DNA from: Gymnothorax reevesii
Taxonomy: Eukaryota > Chordata > Actinopteri > Anguilliformes > Muraenidae
DNA length: 64,000 bases
NCBI GenBank assembly: GCA_029721435.1
Contig: CM056584.1
Span: 6,964,395-7,028,394, forward strand
Direction of reading: 5' to 3'
Part shown: in pieces, positions 25,620 through 39,955 of the stretch
Layout of the letters: every line of letters starts with the position of its first letter
Position numbering within the stretch: the first letter of the stretch is position 1
The notes under the pieces: model-generated
Database searches by the model: none
Told to the model about the DNA's origin: nothing
Seen by the model: the letters and a program-made list of their open reading frames with translations, nothing else
Made by a program: the position numbers and the translations under genes

Positions 25620-28600
25620 GCTTGTGTAAAATGGAAATTGAGTGACGTTAATGTTTGAATGCTAATGCTAACATGCTAATGCTAGCGATCTAATGTGAGT
25701 GCTAATACCTGGTCATTTTCATACTGTACATGTCCTCTATGATGGGAGTATGAGATCAGATGGCTTTTCAGCTTAACCCTGCTTGTGTAAAATGGAAATT
25801 GAGTGACGTTAATGTTTGAATGCTGATGCTAACATTCTAAGGCTAGCGATCTAATGTGAGTTCTAATATCTGGTCATTTTCATACCATACGTGTCCTCTA
25901 TGATGTTAATAGGAGATCAGATGGCATTTCAGCTTAACCCTGCTTGTGTAAAATGGAAATTGAGTGACGTTAATGTTTGAATGCTAATGCTAACATGCTA
26001 ATGCTAGCGATCTAATGTGAGTGCTAATACCTGGTCATTTTCATACTGTACATGTCCTCTATGATGTTAATAGGAGATCAGATGGCTTTTCAGCTTAAAC
26101 CTTCTTGTGTAAAATGGAAATTGAGTGATGTTAATGTTTAAATGCTAATGCTAACATGCTAATGCTAGCGCTCTGATGTGAGTGCTAATATCTGGTCATT
26201 TTCATACTGTACGTGTCCTCTGTGATGGGAATATGGGATCAGATGGCATTTCAGCATAACCCTGCTTGTATAACATAAAAATGGAGTGACGTTAATGTTT
26301 GAATGCTAATGCTAACATGCTAATGCTAGCAGTCTAATGTGAGTGCTAATATCTGGTCATTTTCATACTGTACGTGTCCTCTATGATGGGAGTATGGGAT
26401 CAGATGGCATTTCAGCTTAACCCTACTTGTGTAAAATAGAAATTGAGTGACGTTAATGTTTGAATGCTAATGCTAACATGCTAATGCTAGCGATCTAATG
26501 TGAGTGCTAATACCTGGTCATTTTCATACTGTACATGTCCTCTATGATGGGAGTATGAGATCAGATGGTTTTTCAGCTTAACCCTGCTTGTGTAAAATGG
26601 AAATTGAGTGACGTTAATGTTTGAATGCTAATGCTAACATTCTAAGGCTAGCGATCTAATGTGAGTTCTAATATCTGGTCATTTTCATACCATACGTGTC
26701 CTCTATGATGTTAATAGGAGATCAGATGGCATTTCAGCTTAACCCTGCTTGTGTAAAATGGAAATTGAGTGACGTTAATGTTTGAATGCTAATGCTAACA
26801 TGCTAATGCTAGCGATCTAATGTGAGTGCTAATACCTGGTCATTTTCATACTGTACTTGTCCTCTATGATGTTAATAGGAGATCAGATGGCATTTCAGCT
26901 TAACCCTTCTTGTGTAAAATGGAAATTGAGTGATGTTAATGTTTAAATGCTAATGCTAACATGCTAATGCTAGCGCTCTAATGTGAGTGCTAATATCTGG
27001 TCATTTTCATACTGTACGTGTCCTCTGTGATGGGAATATGGGATCAGATGGCATTTCAGCATAACCCTGCTTGTGTAAAATAAAAATGGAGTGACGTTAA
27101 TGTTTGAATGCTAATGCTAACATGCTAATGCTAGCAGTCTAATGTGAGTGCTAATATCTGGTCATTTTCATACTGTACGTGTCCTCTATGATGGGAGTAT
27201 GGGATCAGATGGCATTTCAGCTTAACCCTACTTGTGTAAAATAGAAATTGAGTGACGTTAATGTTTGAATGCTAATGCTAACATGCTAATGCTAGCGATC
27301 AAATGTGAGTGCTAATATCTGGTCATTTTCATACTGTAAGTGTCCTCTATGATGTTAGTATGAGATCAGATGGCATTTCTCCTTCAACCTTCTTGTATTA
27401 TAAGCAAATTGAGAAATGTTCATGTTTCAATGCTAATGCTAGCATGCTAATGCTAACATGCTGATGCCAACATGCTAATGGTAGCAATCTAATGTGAGTG
27501 CTAATACCTGGTCATTTTCATACTGTACATGTCTTCTATGATGGGAGTTTGGGATCAGATGGCATTTCAGCTTAACCCTGCTTTTGTAAAATGGAAATTG
27601 AGTGATGTTAATGTTTGAATGCTAATGCTAACATGCTAATGCTAGCGATCTAATGTGAGTGCTAATACCTGGTCATTTTCATACTGTACATGTCCTCCAT
27701 GATGGGAGTATGAGATCAGATGGCTTTTCAGCTTAACCCTGCTTGTGTAAAATGGAAATTGAGTGACGTTAATGTTTGAATGCTAATGCTAACATGCTAA
27801 TGCTAGCGATCTAATGTGAGTGCTAATATCTGGTCATTTTCATGCTGTACGTGTCCTCTATGATGTTAATAGGAGATCAGATGGCATTTCAGCTTAACCC
27901 TTCTTGTATAATAAAAAAATTGAGTAATGTTAATGTTTAAATGCTAATGCTAACATGCTAATGCTAGCGATCTAATGTGAGTTCTAATATCTGGTCAATT
28001 TCATACTATACGTGTCCTCTATGATGTTAATAGGAGATCAGATGGCATTTCAGCTTAACCCTTCTTGTGTAAAATGGAAATTGAGTGACATTAATGTTTT
28101 AATACTAATGCTAACATGCTAATGCTAGCGATCTAATGTGAGTGCTAATATCTGGTCATTTTCATACTGTACGTGTCCTCTATGATGGGAGTATGGGATC
28201 AGATGGCATTTCTGCTTAACCCTGCTTGTGTAAAATGGAAATTGAGTGACGTTAATGTTTGAATGCTAATGCTAACATGCTGATGCTTGCAATCTAATGT
28301 GAGTGCTAATATCTGGTCATTTTCATACTGTACGTGTCCTCTATGAAGGGAGTATGGGATCAGATGGCATTTCAGCTTAACCCTGCTTGTGTAAAATAGA
28401 AATTGAGTGACGTTAATGTTTAAATGCTAATGCTAACATGCTAATGCTAGCGATCTAATGTGAGTTCTAATATCTGTTCATTTTCATACTATACGTGTCC
28501 TCTATGATGTTAATAGGAGATCAGATGACATTTCAGCATAACCCTGTTTGTGTAAAATGGAAATTGAGTGACGTTAATGTTTAAATGCTAATGCTAACAT

Positions 28601-29525
28601 GCTAATATTAGCGATCTAATGTGAGTGCTAATATGTGGTCATTTTCATACTGTACGTGTCCTCTATGATGTTAATAGGAGATCAGATGGCATTTCAGCTT
28701 AACCCTTCTTGTATAATAAAAAAATTGAGTAATGTTCATGTTTAAATGCTAATGCTAACATGCTAATGCTAGCGATCTAATGTCAGTTCTAATATCTGGT
28801 CATTTCCATACTCTACGTGTCCTCTATGATGTTAATAGGAGATCAGATGGCATTTCAGCTTAACCCTTCTTGTGGAAAATGGAAATTGAGTGACATTAAT
28901 TTTTTAATACTAATGCTAACATGCTAATGCTAGCGATCTAATGTAAGTGCTAATATCTGGTCATTTTCATACTGTACGTGTCCTCTATGATGGGAGTATG
29001 GGATCAGATGGCATTTCAGCTTAACCCTGCTTGTGTAAAATGGAAATTGAGTGACGTTAATGTTTGAATACTAATGCTAACATGCTAAAGCTAGCAATCT
29101 AATGTGAGTGCTAATATCTGGTCATTTTCATACTGTACGTGTCCTCTAAGATGGGAGTATGGGATCAGATGGCATTTCAGCTTAACCCTGCTTGTGTAAA
29201 ATAGAAATTGAGTGACGTTAATGTTTGAATGCTAATGCTAACATGCTAATGCTAGAGATCTAATGTGAGTGCTAATATCTGGTCATTTTCATACTGTAAG
29301 TGTCCTCTATGATGTTAGTATGAGATCAGATGGCATTTCTCCTTCACCCTTCTTGTATTATGATAAAATTGAGTAATGTTAATGTTTCAATGCTAATGCT
29401 AACATGCTGATGCTAACATGCTAATGCTAGCGATCTAATATGAGTGCTAATATCTGGTCATTTTCATACTGTACGTGTCCTCTATGATGTTAATTGGAGA
29501 TCAGATGGCATTTCAGCTTAACCCT
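24801..29525. repeat. HOR-4, 4,725-bp unit, first copy
   Basis: The phase marker is the TCTTGTATCATAAA monomer that follows a 175-bp TATTATGAGC or TATTATGATAA monomer. It appears at 24801 and again at 29526, 4,725 bp later. The marker pair is itself repeated 658 bp further on (25459 and 30184). The unit includes one 189-bp monomer (27391), ACATTCTAAGGC units and an ATAACATAAAAATGGAG unit. Confidence 0.88.
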
Positions 29526-31250
29526 TCTTGTATCATAAAAAAATTGAGTGATGTTAATGTTTAAATGCTAATGCTAACATGCTAATGCTAGCGATCTAAT
29601 GTGAGTTCTAATATCTGGTCATTTTCATACTGTACATGTCCTCTATGATGGGAGTATGAGATCAGATGGCTTTTCAGCTTAACCCTGCTTGTGTAAAATG
29701 GAAATTGAGTGACGTTAATGTTTGAATACTAATGCTAACATGCTAATGCTAGCAATCTAATGTGAGTGCTAATATCTGGTCATTTTCATACTGTACGTGT
29801 CCTCTATGATGGGAGTATGGGATCAGATGGCATTTCAGCTTAACCCTGCTTGTGTAAAATAGAAATTGAGTGACGTTAATGTTTGAATGCTAATGCTATC
29901 ATGCTATTGCTAGCGATCTAATGTGAGTGCTAATATCTGGTCATTTTCATACTGTAAGTGTCCTCTATGATGTTAGTATGAGATCAGATGGCATTTCTCC
30001 TTCACCCTTCTTGTATTATGAGCAAATTGAGTAATGTTAATGTTTCAATGCTAATGCTAACATGCTGATGCTAACATGCTAATGCTAGCGATCTAATATG
30101 AGTGCTAATATCTGGTCATTTTCATACTGTACGTGTCCTCTATGATGTTAATTGGAGATCAGATGGCATTTCAGCTTAACCCTTCTTGTATCATAAAAAA
30201 ATTGAGTGATGTTAATGTTTAAATGCTAATGCTAACATGCTAATGCTAGCGATCTAATGTGAGTTCTAATATCTGGTCATTTTCATACTGTACATGTCCT
30301 CTATGATGGGAGCATGAGATCAGATGGCTTTTCAGCTTAACCCTGCTTGTGTAAAATGGAAATTGAGTGACGTTAATGTTTGAATGCTAATGCTAACATG
30401 CTAATGCTAGCGATCTAATGTGAGTGCTAATACCTGGTCATTTTCATACTGTACATGTCCTCTATGATGGGAGTATGAGATCAGATGGCTTTTCAGCTTA
30501 ACCCTGCTTGTGTAAAATGGAAATTGAGTGACGTTAATGTTTGAATGCTAATGCTAACATTCTAAGGCTAGCGATCTAATGTGAGTTCTAATATCTGGTC
30601 ATTTTCATACCATACGTGTCCTCTATGATGTTAATAGGAGATCAGATGGCATTTCAGCTTAACCCTGCTTGTGTAAAATGGAAATTGAGTGACGTTAATG
30701 TTTGAATGCTAATGCTAACATGCTAATGCTAGCGATCTAATGTGAGTGCTAATACCTGGTCATTTTCATACTGTACATGTCCTCTATGATGTTAATAGGA
30801 GATCAGATGGCTTTTCAGCTTAAACCTTCTTGTGTAAAATGGAAATTGAGTGATGTTAATGTTTAAATGCTAATGCTAACATGCTAATGCTAGCGCTCTG
30901 ATGTGAGTGCTAATATCTGGTCATTTTCATACTGTACGTGTCCTCTGTGATGGGAATATGGGATCAGATGGCATTTCAGCATAACCCTGCTTGTATAACA
31001 TAAAAATGGAGTGACGTTAATGTTTGAATGCTAATGCTAACATGCTAATGCTAGCAGTCTAATGTGAGTGCTAATATCTGGTCATTTTCATACTGTACGT
31101 GTCCTCTATGATGGGAGTATGGGATCAGATGGCATTTCAGCTTAACCCTACTTGTGTAAAATAGAAATTGAGTGACGTTAATGTTTGAATGCTAATGCTA
31201 ACATGCTAATGCTAGCGATCTAATGTGAGTGCTAATACCTGGTCATTTTC
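29526..31250. repeat. HOR-4, partial second copy
   Basis: This matches 24,801-26,525 at 4,725 bp. It ends within the monomer starting at 31150: up to about 31,245 the sequence follows HOR-4 (GCTAATACCTGG), then ACTGTACGTG and GGGAGTATGGG follow the series seen at 11,901 onward. Confidence 0.85.
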
Positions 31251-32082
31251 ATACTGTACGTGTCCTCTATGATGGGAGTATGGGATCAGATGGCATTTCA
31301 GCTTAACCCTGCTTGTGTAAAATGGAAATTGAGTGAAGTTAATGTTTGAATACTAATGCTAACATGCTAATGCTAGCAATCTAATGTGAGTGCTTATATC
31401 TGGTCATTTTCATACTGTACGTGTCCTCTATGATGGGGGTATGGGATCAGATGGCATTTCAGCTTAACCCTGCTTGTGTGAAATAGAAATTGAGTGACGT
31501 TAATGTTTGAATGCTAATGCTAACATGCTGATGCTAGCGATCTAATGTGAGTGCTAATATCTGGTCATTTTCATACTGTAAGTGTCCTCTATGATGTTAG
31601 TATGAGATCAGATGGCATTTCTCCTTCACCCTTCTTGTATTATAAGCAAATTGAGTAATGTTAATGTTTCAATGCTAATGCTAACATACTGATTCTAACA
31701 TGCTTATGCTAGCAATCTAATGTGAGTGCTAATATCTGGTCATTTTCATACTGTAAGTGTCCTCTATGATGTTAGTATGAGATCAGATGGCATTTCTCCT
31801 TCACCCATCTTGTATTATAAGCAAATTGAGTAATGTTAATGTTTCAATGCTAATGCTAACATGCTGATGCTAACATGCTTATGCTAGCAATCTAATGTGA
31901 GTGCTAATACCTGGTCATTTTCATACTGTACATATCTTCTATGATGGGAGTATGAGATCAGATGGCTTTTCAGCTTAACCCTGCTTGTGTAAAATGGAAA
32001 TTGAGTGACGTTAATGTTTGAATGCTATTGCTAACATGCTAATGCTAGCGATCTAATGTGAGTGCTAATACCTGGTCATTTT
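31251..32082. repeat. Segment copied from the 11.9-12.7 kb series
   Basis: This matches 11,901-12,732 at exactly 19,350 bp, including GAGTGAAGTT (11981 and 31331), TGTGTGAAATAGAAATTG and the pair of 175-bp monomers. To its left lies HOR-4 and to its right the second copy of the 6,202-bp duplication. Confidence 0.87.
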
Positions 32083-35000
32083 CATACCATACGTGTCCTC
32101 TATGATGTTAATAGGAGATCAGATGGCATTTCAGCTTAACCCTGCTTGTGTAAAATGGAAATTGAGTGACGTTAATGTTTGAATGCTAATGCTAACATGC
32201 TAATGCTAGCCATCTAATGTGAGTGCTAATACCTGGTCATTTTCATACTGTACATGTCCTCTATGATGTTAATAGGAGATCAGATGGCTTTTCAGCTTAA
32301 ACCTTCTTGTGTAAAATGGAAATTGAGTGATGTTAATGTTTAAATGCTAATGCTAACATGCTAATGCTAGCGCTCTGATGTGAGTGCTAATATCTGGTCA
32401 TTTTCATACTGTACGTGTCCTCTGTGATGGGAATATGGGATCAGATGGCATTTCAGCATAACCCTGCTTGTATAACATAAAAATGGAGTGACGTTAATGT
32501 TTGAATGCTAATGCTAACATGCTAATGCTAGCAGTCTAATGTGAGTGCTAATATCTGGTCATTTTCATACTGTACGTGTCCTCTATGATGGGAGTATGGG
32601 ATCAGATGGCATTTCAGCTTAACCCTACTTGTGTAAAATAGAAATTGAGTGACGTTAATGTTTGAATGCTAATGCTAACATGCTAATGCTAGCGATCTAA
32701 TGTGAGTGCTAATACCTGGTCATTTTCATACTGTACATGTCCTCTATGATGGGAGTATGAGATCAGATGGTTTTTCAGCTTAACCCTGCTTGTGTAAAAT
32801 GGAAATTGAGTGACGTTAATGTTTGAATGCTAATGCTAACATTCTAAGGCTAGCGATCTAATGTGAGTTCTAATATCTGGTCATTTTCATACCATACGTG
32901 TCCTCTATGATGTTAATAGGAGATCAGATGGCATTTCAGCTTAACCCTGCTTGTGTAAAATGGAAATTGAGTGACGTTAATGTTTGAATGCTAATGCTAA
33001 CATGCTAATGCTAGCGATCTAATGTGAGTGCTAATACCTGGTCATTTTCATACTGTACATGTCCTCTATGATGTTAATAGGAGATCAGATGGCATTTCAG
33101 CTTAACCCTTCTTGTGTAAAATGGAAATTGAGTGATGTTAATGTTTAAATGCTAATGCTAACATGCTAATGCTAGCGCTCTAATGTGAGTGCTAATATCT
33201 GGTCATTTTCATACTGTACGTGTCCTCTGTGATGGGAATATGGGATCAGATTGCATTTCAGCATAACCCTGCTTGTGTAAAATAAAAATGGAGTGACGTT
33301 AATGTTTGAATGCTAATGCTAACATGCTAATGCTAGCAGTCTAATGTGAGTGCTAATATCTGGTCATTTTCATACTGTACGTGTCCTCTATGATGGGAGT
33401 ATGGGATCAGATGGCATTTCAGCTTAACCCTACTTGTGTAAAATAGAAATTGAGTGACGTTAATGTTTGAATGCTAATGCTAACATGCTAATGCTAGCGA
33501 TCAAATGTGAGTGCTAATATCTGGTCATTTTCATACTGTAAGTGTCCTCTATGATGTTAGTATGAGATCAGATGGCATTTCTCCTTCAACCTTCTTGTAT
33601 TATAAGCAAATTGAGAAATGTTCATGTTTCAATGCTAATGCTAGCATGCTAATGCTAACATGCTGATGCCAACATGCTAATGGTAGCAATCTAATGTGAG
33701 TGCTAATACCTGGTCATTTTCATACTGTACATGTCTTCTATGATGGGAGTTTGGGATCAGATGGCATTTCAGCTTAACCCTGCTTTTGTAAAATGGAAAT
33801 TGAGTGATGTTAATGTTTGAATGCTAATGCTAACATGCTAATGCTAGCGATCTAATGTGAGTGCTAATACCTGGTCATTTTCATACTGTACATGTCCTCC
33901 ATGATGGGAGTATGAGATCAGATGGCTTTTCAGCTTAACCCTGCTTGTGTAAAATGGAAATTGAGTGACGTTAATGTTTGAATGCTAATGCTAACATGCT
34001 AATGCTAGCGATCTAATGTGAGTGCTAATATCTGGTCATTTTCATGCTGTACGTGTCCTCTATGATGTTAATAGGAGATCAGATGGCATTTCAGCTTAAC
34101 CCTTCTTGTATAATAAAAAAATTGAGTAATGTTAATGTTTAAATGCTAATGCTAACATGCTAATGCTAGCGATCTAATGTGAGTTCTAATATCTGGTCAA
34201 TTTCATACTATACGTGTCCTCTATGATGTTAATAGGAGATCAGATGGCATTTCAGCTTAACCCTTCTTGTGTAAAATGGAAATTGAGTGACATTAATGTT
34301 TTAATACTAATGCTAACATGCTAATGCTAGCGATCTAATGTGAGTGCTAATATCTGGTCATTTTCATACTGTACGTGTCCTCTATGATGGGAGTATGGGA
34401 TCAGATGGCATTTCTGCTTAACCCTGCTTGTGTAAAATGGAAATTGAGTGACGTTAATGTTTGAATGCTAATGCTAACATGCTGATGCTTGCAATCTAAT
34501 GTGAGTGCTAATATCTGGTCATTTTCATACTGTACGTGTCCTCTATGAAGGGAGTATGGGATCAGATGGCATTTCAGCTTAACCCTGCTTGTGTAAAATA
34601 GAAATTGAGTGACGTTAATGTTTAAATGCTAATGCTAACATGCTAATGCTAGCGATCTAATGTGAGTTCTAATATCTGTTCATTTTCATACTATACGTGT
34701 CCTCTATGATGTTAATTGGAGATCAGATGACATTTCAGCATAACCCTGATTGTGTAAAATGGAAATTGAGTGACGTTAATGTTTAAATGCTAATGCTAAC
34801 ATGCTAATATTAGCGATCTAATGTGAGTGCTAATATGTGGTCATTTTCATACTGTACGTGTCCTCTATGATGTTAATAGGAGATCAGATGGCATTTCAGC
34901 TTAACCCTTCTTGTATAATAAAAAAATTGAGTAATGTTCATGTTTAAATGCTAATGCTAACATGCTAATGCTAGCGATCTAATGTCAGTTCTAATATCTG

Positions 35001-38000
35001 GTCATTTCCATACTCTACGTGTCCTCTATGATGTTAATAGGAGATCAGATGGCATTTCAGCTTAACCCTTCTTGTGGAAAATGGAAATTGAGTGACATTA
35101 ATTTTTTAATACTAATGCTAACATGCTAATGCTAGCGATCTAATGTAAGTGCTAATATCTGGTCATTTTCATACTGTACGTGTCCTCTATGATGGGAGTA
35201 TGGGATCAGATGGCATTTCAGCTTAACCCTGCTTGTGTAAAATGGAAATTGAGTGACGTTAATGTTTGAATACTAATGCTAACATGCTAAAGCTAGCAAT
35301 CTAATGTGAGTGCTAATATCTGGTCATTTTCATACTGTACGTGTCCTCTAAGATGGGAGTATGGGATCAGATGGCATTTCAGCTTAACCCTGCTTGTGTA
35401 AAATAGAAATTGAGTGACGTTAATGTTTGAATGCTAATGCTAACATGCTAATGCTAGAGATCTAATGTGAGTGCTAATATCTGGTCATTTTCATACTGTA
35501 AGTGTCCTCTATGATGTTAGTATGAGATCAGATGGCATTTCTCCTTCACCCTTCTTGTATTATGATAAAATTGAGTAATGTTAATGTTTCAATGCTAATG
35601 CTAACATGCTGATGCTAACATGCTAATGCTAGCGATCTAATATGAGTGCTAATATCTGGTCATTTTCATACTGTACGTGTCCTCTATGATGTTAATTGGA
35701 GATCAGATGGCATTTCAGCTTAACCCTTCTTGTATCATAAAAAAATTGAGTGATGTTAATGTTTAAATGCTAATGCTAACATGCTAATGCTAGCGATCTA
35801 ATGTGAGTTCTAATATCTGGTCATTTTCATACTGTACATGTCCTCTATGATGGGAGTATGAGATCAGATGGCTTTTCAGCTTAACCCTGCTTGTGTAAAA
35901 TGGAAATTGAGTGACGTTAATGTTTGAATACTAATGCTAACATGCTAATGCTAGCAATCTAATGTGAGTGCTAATATCTGGTCATTTTCATACTGTACGT
36001 GTCCTCTATGATGGGAGTATGGGATCAGATGGCATTTCAGCTTAACCCTGCTTGTGTAAAATAGAAATTGAGTGACGTTAATGTTTGAATGCTAATGCTA
36101 TCATGCTATTGCTAGCGATCTAATGTGAGTGCTAATATCTGGTCATTTTCATACTGTAAGTGTCCTCGATGATGTTAGTATGAGATCAGATGGCATTTCT
36201 CCTTCACCATTCTTGTATTATGAGCAAATTGAGTAATGTTAATGTTTCAATGCTAATGCTAACATGCTGATGCTAACATGCTAATGCTAGCGATCTAATA
36301 TGAGTGCTAATATCTGGTCATTTTCATACTGTACGTGTCCTCTATGATGTTAATTGGAGATCAGATGGCATTTCAGCTTAACCCTTCTTGTATCATAAAA
36401 AAATTGAGTGATGTTAATGTTTAAATGCTAATGCTAACATGCTAATGCTAGCGATCTAATGTGAGTTCTAATATCTGGTCATTTTCATACTGTACATGTC
36501 CTCTATGATGGGAGCATGAGATCAGATGGCTTTTCAGCTTAACCCTGCTTGTGTAAAATGGAAATTGAGTGACGTTAATGTTTGAATGCTAATGCTAACA
36601 TGCTAATGCTAGCGATCTAATGTGAGTGCTAATACCTGGTCATTTTCATACTGTACATGTCCTCTATGATGGGAGTATGAGATCAGATGGCTTTTCAGCT
36701 TAACCCTGCTTGTGTAAAATGGAAATTGAGTGACGTTAATGTTTGAATGCTGATGCTAACATTCTAAGGCTAGCGATCTAATGTGAGTTCTAATATCTGG
36801 TCATTTTCATACCATACGTGTCCTCTATGATGTTAATAGGAGATCAGATGGCATTTCAGCTTAACCCTGCTTGTGTAAAATGGAAATTGAGTGACGTTAA
36901 TGTTTGAATGCTAATGCTAACATGCTAATGCTAGCGATCTAATGTGAGTGCTAATACCTGGTCATTTTCATACTGTACATGTCCTCTATGATGTTAATAG
37001 GAGATCAGATGGCTTTTCAGCTTAAACCTTCTTGTGTAAAATGGAAATTGAGTGATGTTAATGTTTAAATGCTAATGCTAACATGCTAATGCTAGCGCTC
37101 TGATGTGAGTGCTAATATCTGGTCATTTTCATACTGTACGTGTCCTCTGTGATGGGAATATGGGATCAGATGGCATTTCAGCATAACCCTGCTTGTATAA
37201 CATAAAAATGGAGTGACGTTAATGTTTGAATGCTAATGCTAACATGCTAATGCTAGCAGTCTAATGTGAGTGCTAATATCTGGTCATTTTCATACTGTAC
37301 GTGTCCTCTATGATGGGAGTATGGGATCAGATGGCATTTCAGCTTAACCCTACTTGTGTAAAATAGAAATTGAGTGACGTTAATGTTTGAATGCTAATGC
37401 TAACATGCTAATGCTAGCGATCTAATGTGAGTGCTAATACCTGGTCATTTTCATACTGTACGTGTCCTCTATGATGGGAGTATGGGATCAGATGGCATTT
37501 CAGCTTAACCCTGCTTGTGTAAAATGGAAATTGAGTGAAGTTAATGTTTGAATACTAATGCTAACATGCTAATGCTAGCAATCTAATGTGAGTGCTTATA
37601 TCTGGTCATTTTCATACTGTACGTGTCCTCTATGATGGGGGTATGGGATCAGATGGCATTTCAGCTTAACCCTGCTTGTGTGAAATAGAAATTGAGTGAC
37701 GTTAATGTTTGAATGCTAATGCTAACATGCTGATGCTAGCGATCTAATGTGAGTGCTAATATCTGGTCATTTTCATACTGTAAGTGTCCTCTATGATGTT
37801 AGTATGAGATCAGATGGCATTTCTCCTTCACCCTTCTTGTATTATAAGCAAATTGAGTAATGTTAATGTTTCAATGCTAATGCTAACATACTGATTCTAA
37901 CATGCTTATGCTAGCAATCTAATGTGAGTGCTAATATCTGGTCATTTTCATACTGTAAGTGTCCTCTATGATGTTAGTATGAGATCAGATGGCATTTCTC

Positions 38001-38284
38001 CTTCACCCATCTTGTATTATAAGCAAATTGAGTAATGTTAATGTTTCAATGCTAATGCTAACATGCTGATGCTAACATGCTTATGCTAGCAATCTAATGT
38101 GAGTGCTAATACCTGGTCATTTTCATACTGTACATATCTTCTATGATGGGAGTATGAGATCAGATGGCTTTTCAGCTTAACCCTGCTTGTGTAAAATGGA
38201 AATTGAGTGACGTTAATGTTTGAATGCTATTGCTAACATGCTAATGCTAGCGATCTAATGTGAGTGCTAATACCTGGTCATTTT
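32083..38284. repeat. 6,202-bp tandem duplication, right copy
   Basis: This is near-identical to 25,881-32,082. The few differences seen include GGTTAATTGGAGATC-like changes near 34,710, CTCGATGATG near 36,166 and TTCACCATTC near 36,204. After 38,284 the sequence continues as 12,733 onward does, as expected if a single duplication split that series. Confidence 0.92.
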
Positions 38285-38345
38285 CATACTGTACATGTCC
38301 TCTATGATGGGAGTATGAGATCAGATGGCTTTTCAGCTTAACCCT

Positions 38346-39633
38346 GCTTGTGTAAAATGGAAATTGAGTGACGTTAATGTTTGAATGCTAATGCTAACAT
38401 GCTAAGGCTAGCGATCTAATGTGAGTTCTAATATCTGGTCATTTTCATACCATACGTGTCCTCTATGATGTTAATAGGAGATCAGATGGCATTTCAGCTT
38501 AACCCTGCTTGTGTACAATGGAAATTTAGTGACGTTAATGTTTGAATGCTAATGCTAACATGCTAAGGCTAGCGATCTAATGTGAGTTCTAATATCTGGT
38601 CATTTTCATACCATACGTGTCCTCTATGATGTTAATAGGAGATCAGATGGCATTTCAGCTTAACCCTGCTTGTGTACAATGGAAATTTAGTGACGTTAAT
38701 ATATGAATGCTAATACTAACATGCTAATGCTAGCGATCTAATGGGAGTGCTAATATCTGGTCATTTTCATACTACACGTGTCCTCTATGATGTTAATAGG
38801 AGATCAGATGGCATTTCAGCTTAACCCTTCTTGTTTAAAATGGAAATTGAGTAATGTTAATGTTTAAATGCTAATGATAACATGCTAATGCTAGCGATCT
38901 AATGTGAGTGCTAATACCTGGTCATTTTCATACTGTACATGTCCTCTATGATGGGAGTATGAGATCAGATGGCCTTTCAGCTTAACCCTGCTTGTGTAAA
39001 ATGGAAATTGAGTAATGTTAATGTTTAAATGCTAATGATAACATGCTAATGCTAGCGATCTAATGTGAGTTCTAATATCTGGTCAATTTCATACTGTACA
39101 TGTCCTCTATGATGTTAATAGGAGATCAGATGGCATTTCAGCTTAACCCTTCTTGTGTAAAATGGAAATTGAGTGACATTAATGTTTTAATACTAATGCT
39201 AACATGCTAATGCTAGCGATCTAATGTGTGTGCTTATATCTGGTCATTTTCATACTGTACGTGTCCTCTATGATGGGGGTATGGGATCAGATGGCATTTC
39301 AGCTTAACCCTGCTTGTGTAAAATAGAAATTGAGTGACGTTAATGTTTGAATGCTAATGCTAACATGCTGATGCTAGCGATCTTATGTGAGTGCTAATAT
39401 CTGGTCATTTTCATACTGTAAGTGTCCTCTATGATGTTAGTATGAGATCAGATGGCATTTCTCCTTCACCCTTCTTGTATTATAAGCAAATTGAGTAATG
39501 TTAATGTTTCAATGCTAATGCTAACATGCTAATGCTAGCGATCTAATGTGAGTGCTAATACCTGGTCATTTTCATACTGTACATGTCCTCTATGATGGGA
39601 GTATGAGATCAGATGGCTTTTCAGCTTAACCCT
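38346..39633. repeat. 1,288-bp insertion in super-unit copy 2 (8 monomers)
   Basis: The monomer at 12794 has two partners in copy 2, at 38346 and 39634, which are 1,288 bp (8 x 161) apart. Units inside include one with GATGGCCTTTCAG (near 38,970), one with CTTATATCTGG and GGGGGTATGGG (about 39,230-39,290) and the 161-bp hybrid monomer at 39473. The stretch is a mosaic of types found at 12.0-13.7 kb. Confidence 0.82.
39473..39633 (+). repeat. Hybrid monomer: 175-class head with a 161-class core and tail
   Basis: The head is TCTTGTATTATAAGC with GTTTCAATG, which elsewhere comes with three or four sub-repeats. Here only two follow, and the tail (GCGATC, then CTAATACCTGG) is of the common type. 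It is the only such combination I noticed. It marks an exchange inside the core. Confidence 0.85.
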
Positions 39634-39955
39634 GCTTGTGTAAAATGGAAATTGAGTGACGTTAATGTTTGAATGCTAATGCTAACATGCTAAGGCTAGC
39701 GATCTAATGTGAGTTCTAATATCTGGTCATTTTCATACCATACGTGTCCTCTATGATGTTAATAGGAGATCAGATGGCATTTCAGCTTAACCCTGCTTGT
39801 GTACAATGGAAATTTAGTGACGTTAATGTTTGAATGCTAATGCTAACATGCTAAGGCTAGCGATCTAATGTGAGTTCTAATATCTGGTCATTTTCATACC
39901 ATACGTGTCCTCTATGATGTTAATAGGAGATCAGATGGCATTTCAGCTTAACCCT

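Larger units (their letters stand above)
25881..32082. repeat. 6,202-bp tandem duplication, left copy
   Basis: Matching points are 25881 and 32083 (CATACCATAC), 26559 and 32761 (the GATGGTTTTTC unit), 27391 and 33593 (189-bp monomer), 29361 and 35563 (TGATAAAATT), and 31331 and 37533 (GAGTGAAGTT), all exactly 6,202 bp apart. The left copy joins directly to the right copy at about 32,083. Confidence 0.92.
11901..37452. repeat. Super-unit copy 1 (~25.55 kb)
   Basis: Landmarks in this stretch recur further right, beginning at a distance of 25,552 bp: GAGTGAAGTT at 11981 and 37533; a pair of 175-bp monomers at 12283 and 37835. The stretch contains the GTACAATGG-rich region, a 3.08-kb HOR, the 4,725-bp HOR and most of a 6,202-bp tandem duplication. 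The boundaries are set by where the match to the second copy starts (about 11,901, equal to 37,453). The true phase of the unit is arbitrary, as in any tandem repeat. Confidence 0.85.

Noticed and set aside
31235..38300. Assembly error as the cause of the 6,202-bp duplication
   Set aside because: The copies carry a few distinct substitutions (for example near 34,710, 36,166 and 36,204), which argues for two real copies, although only long reads can settle it.
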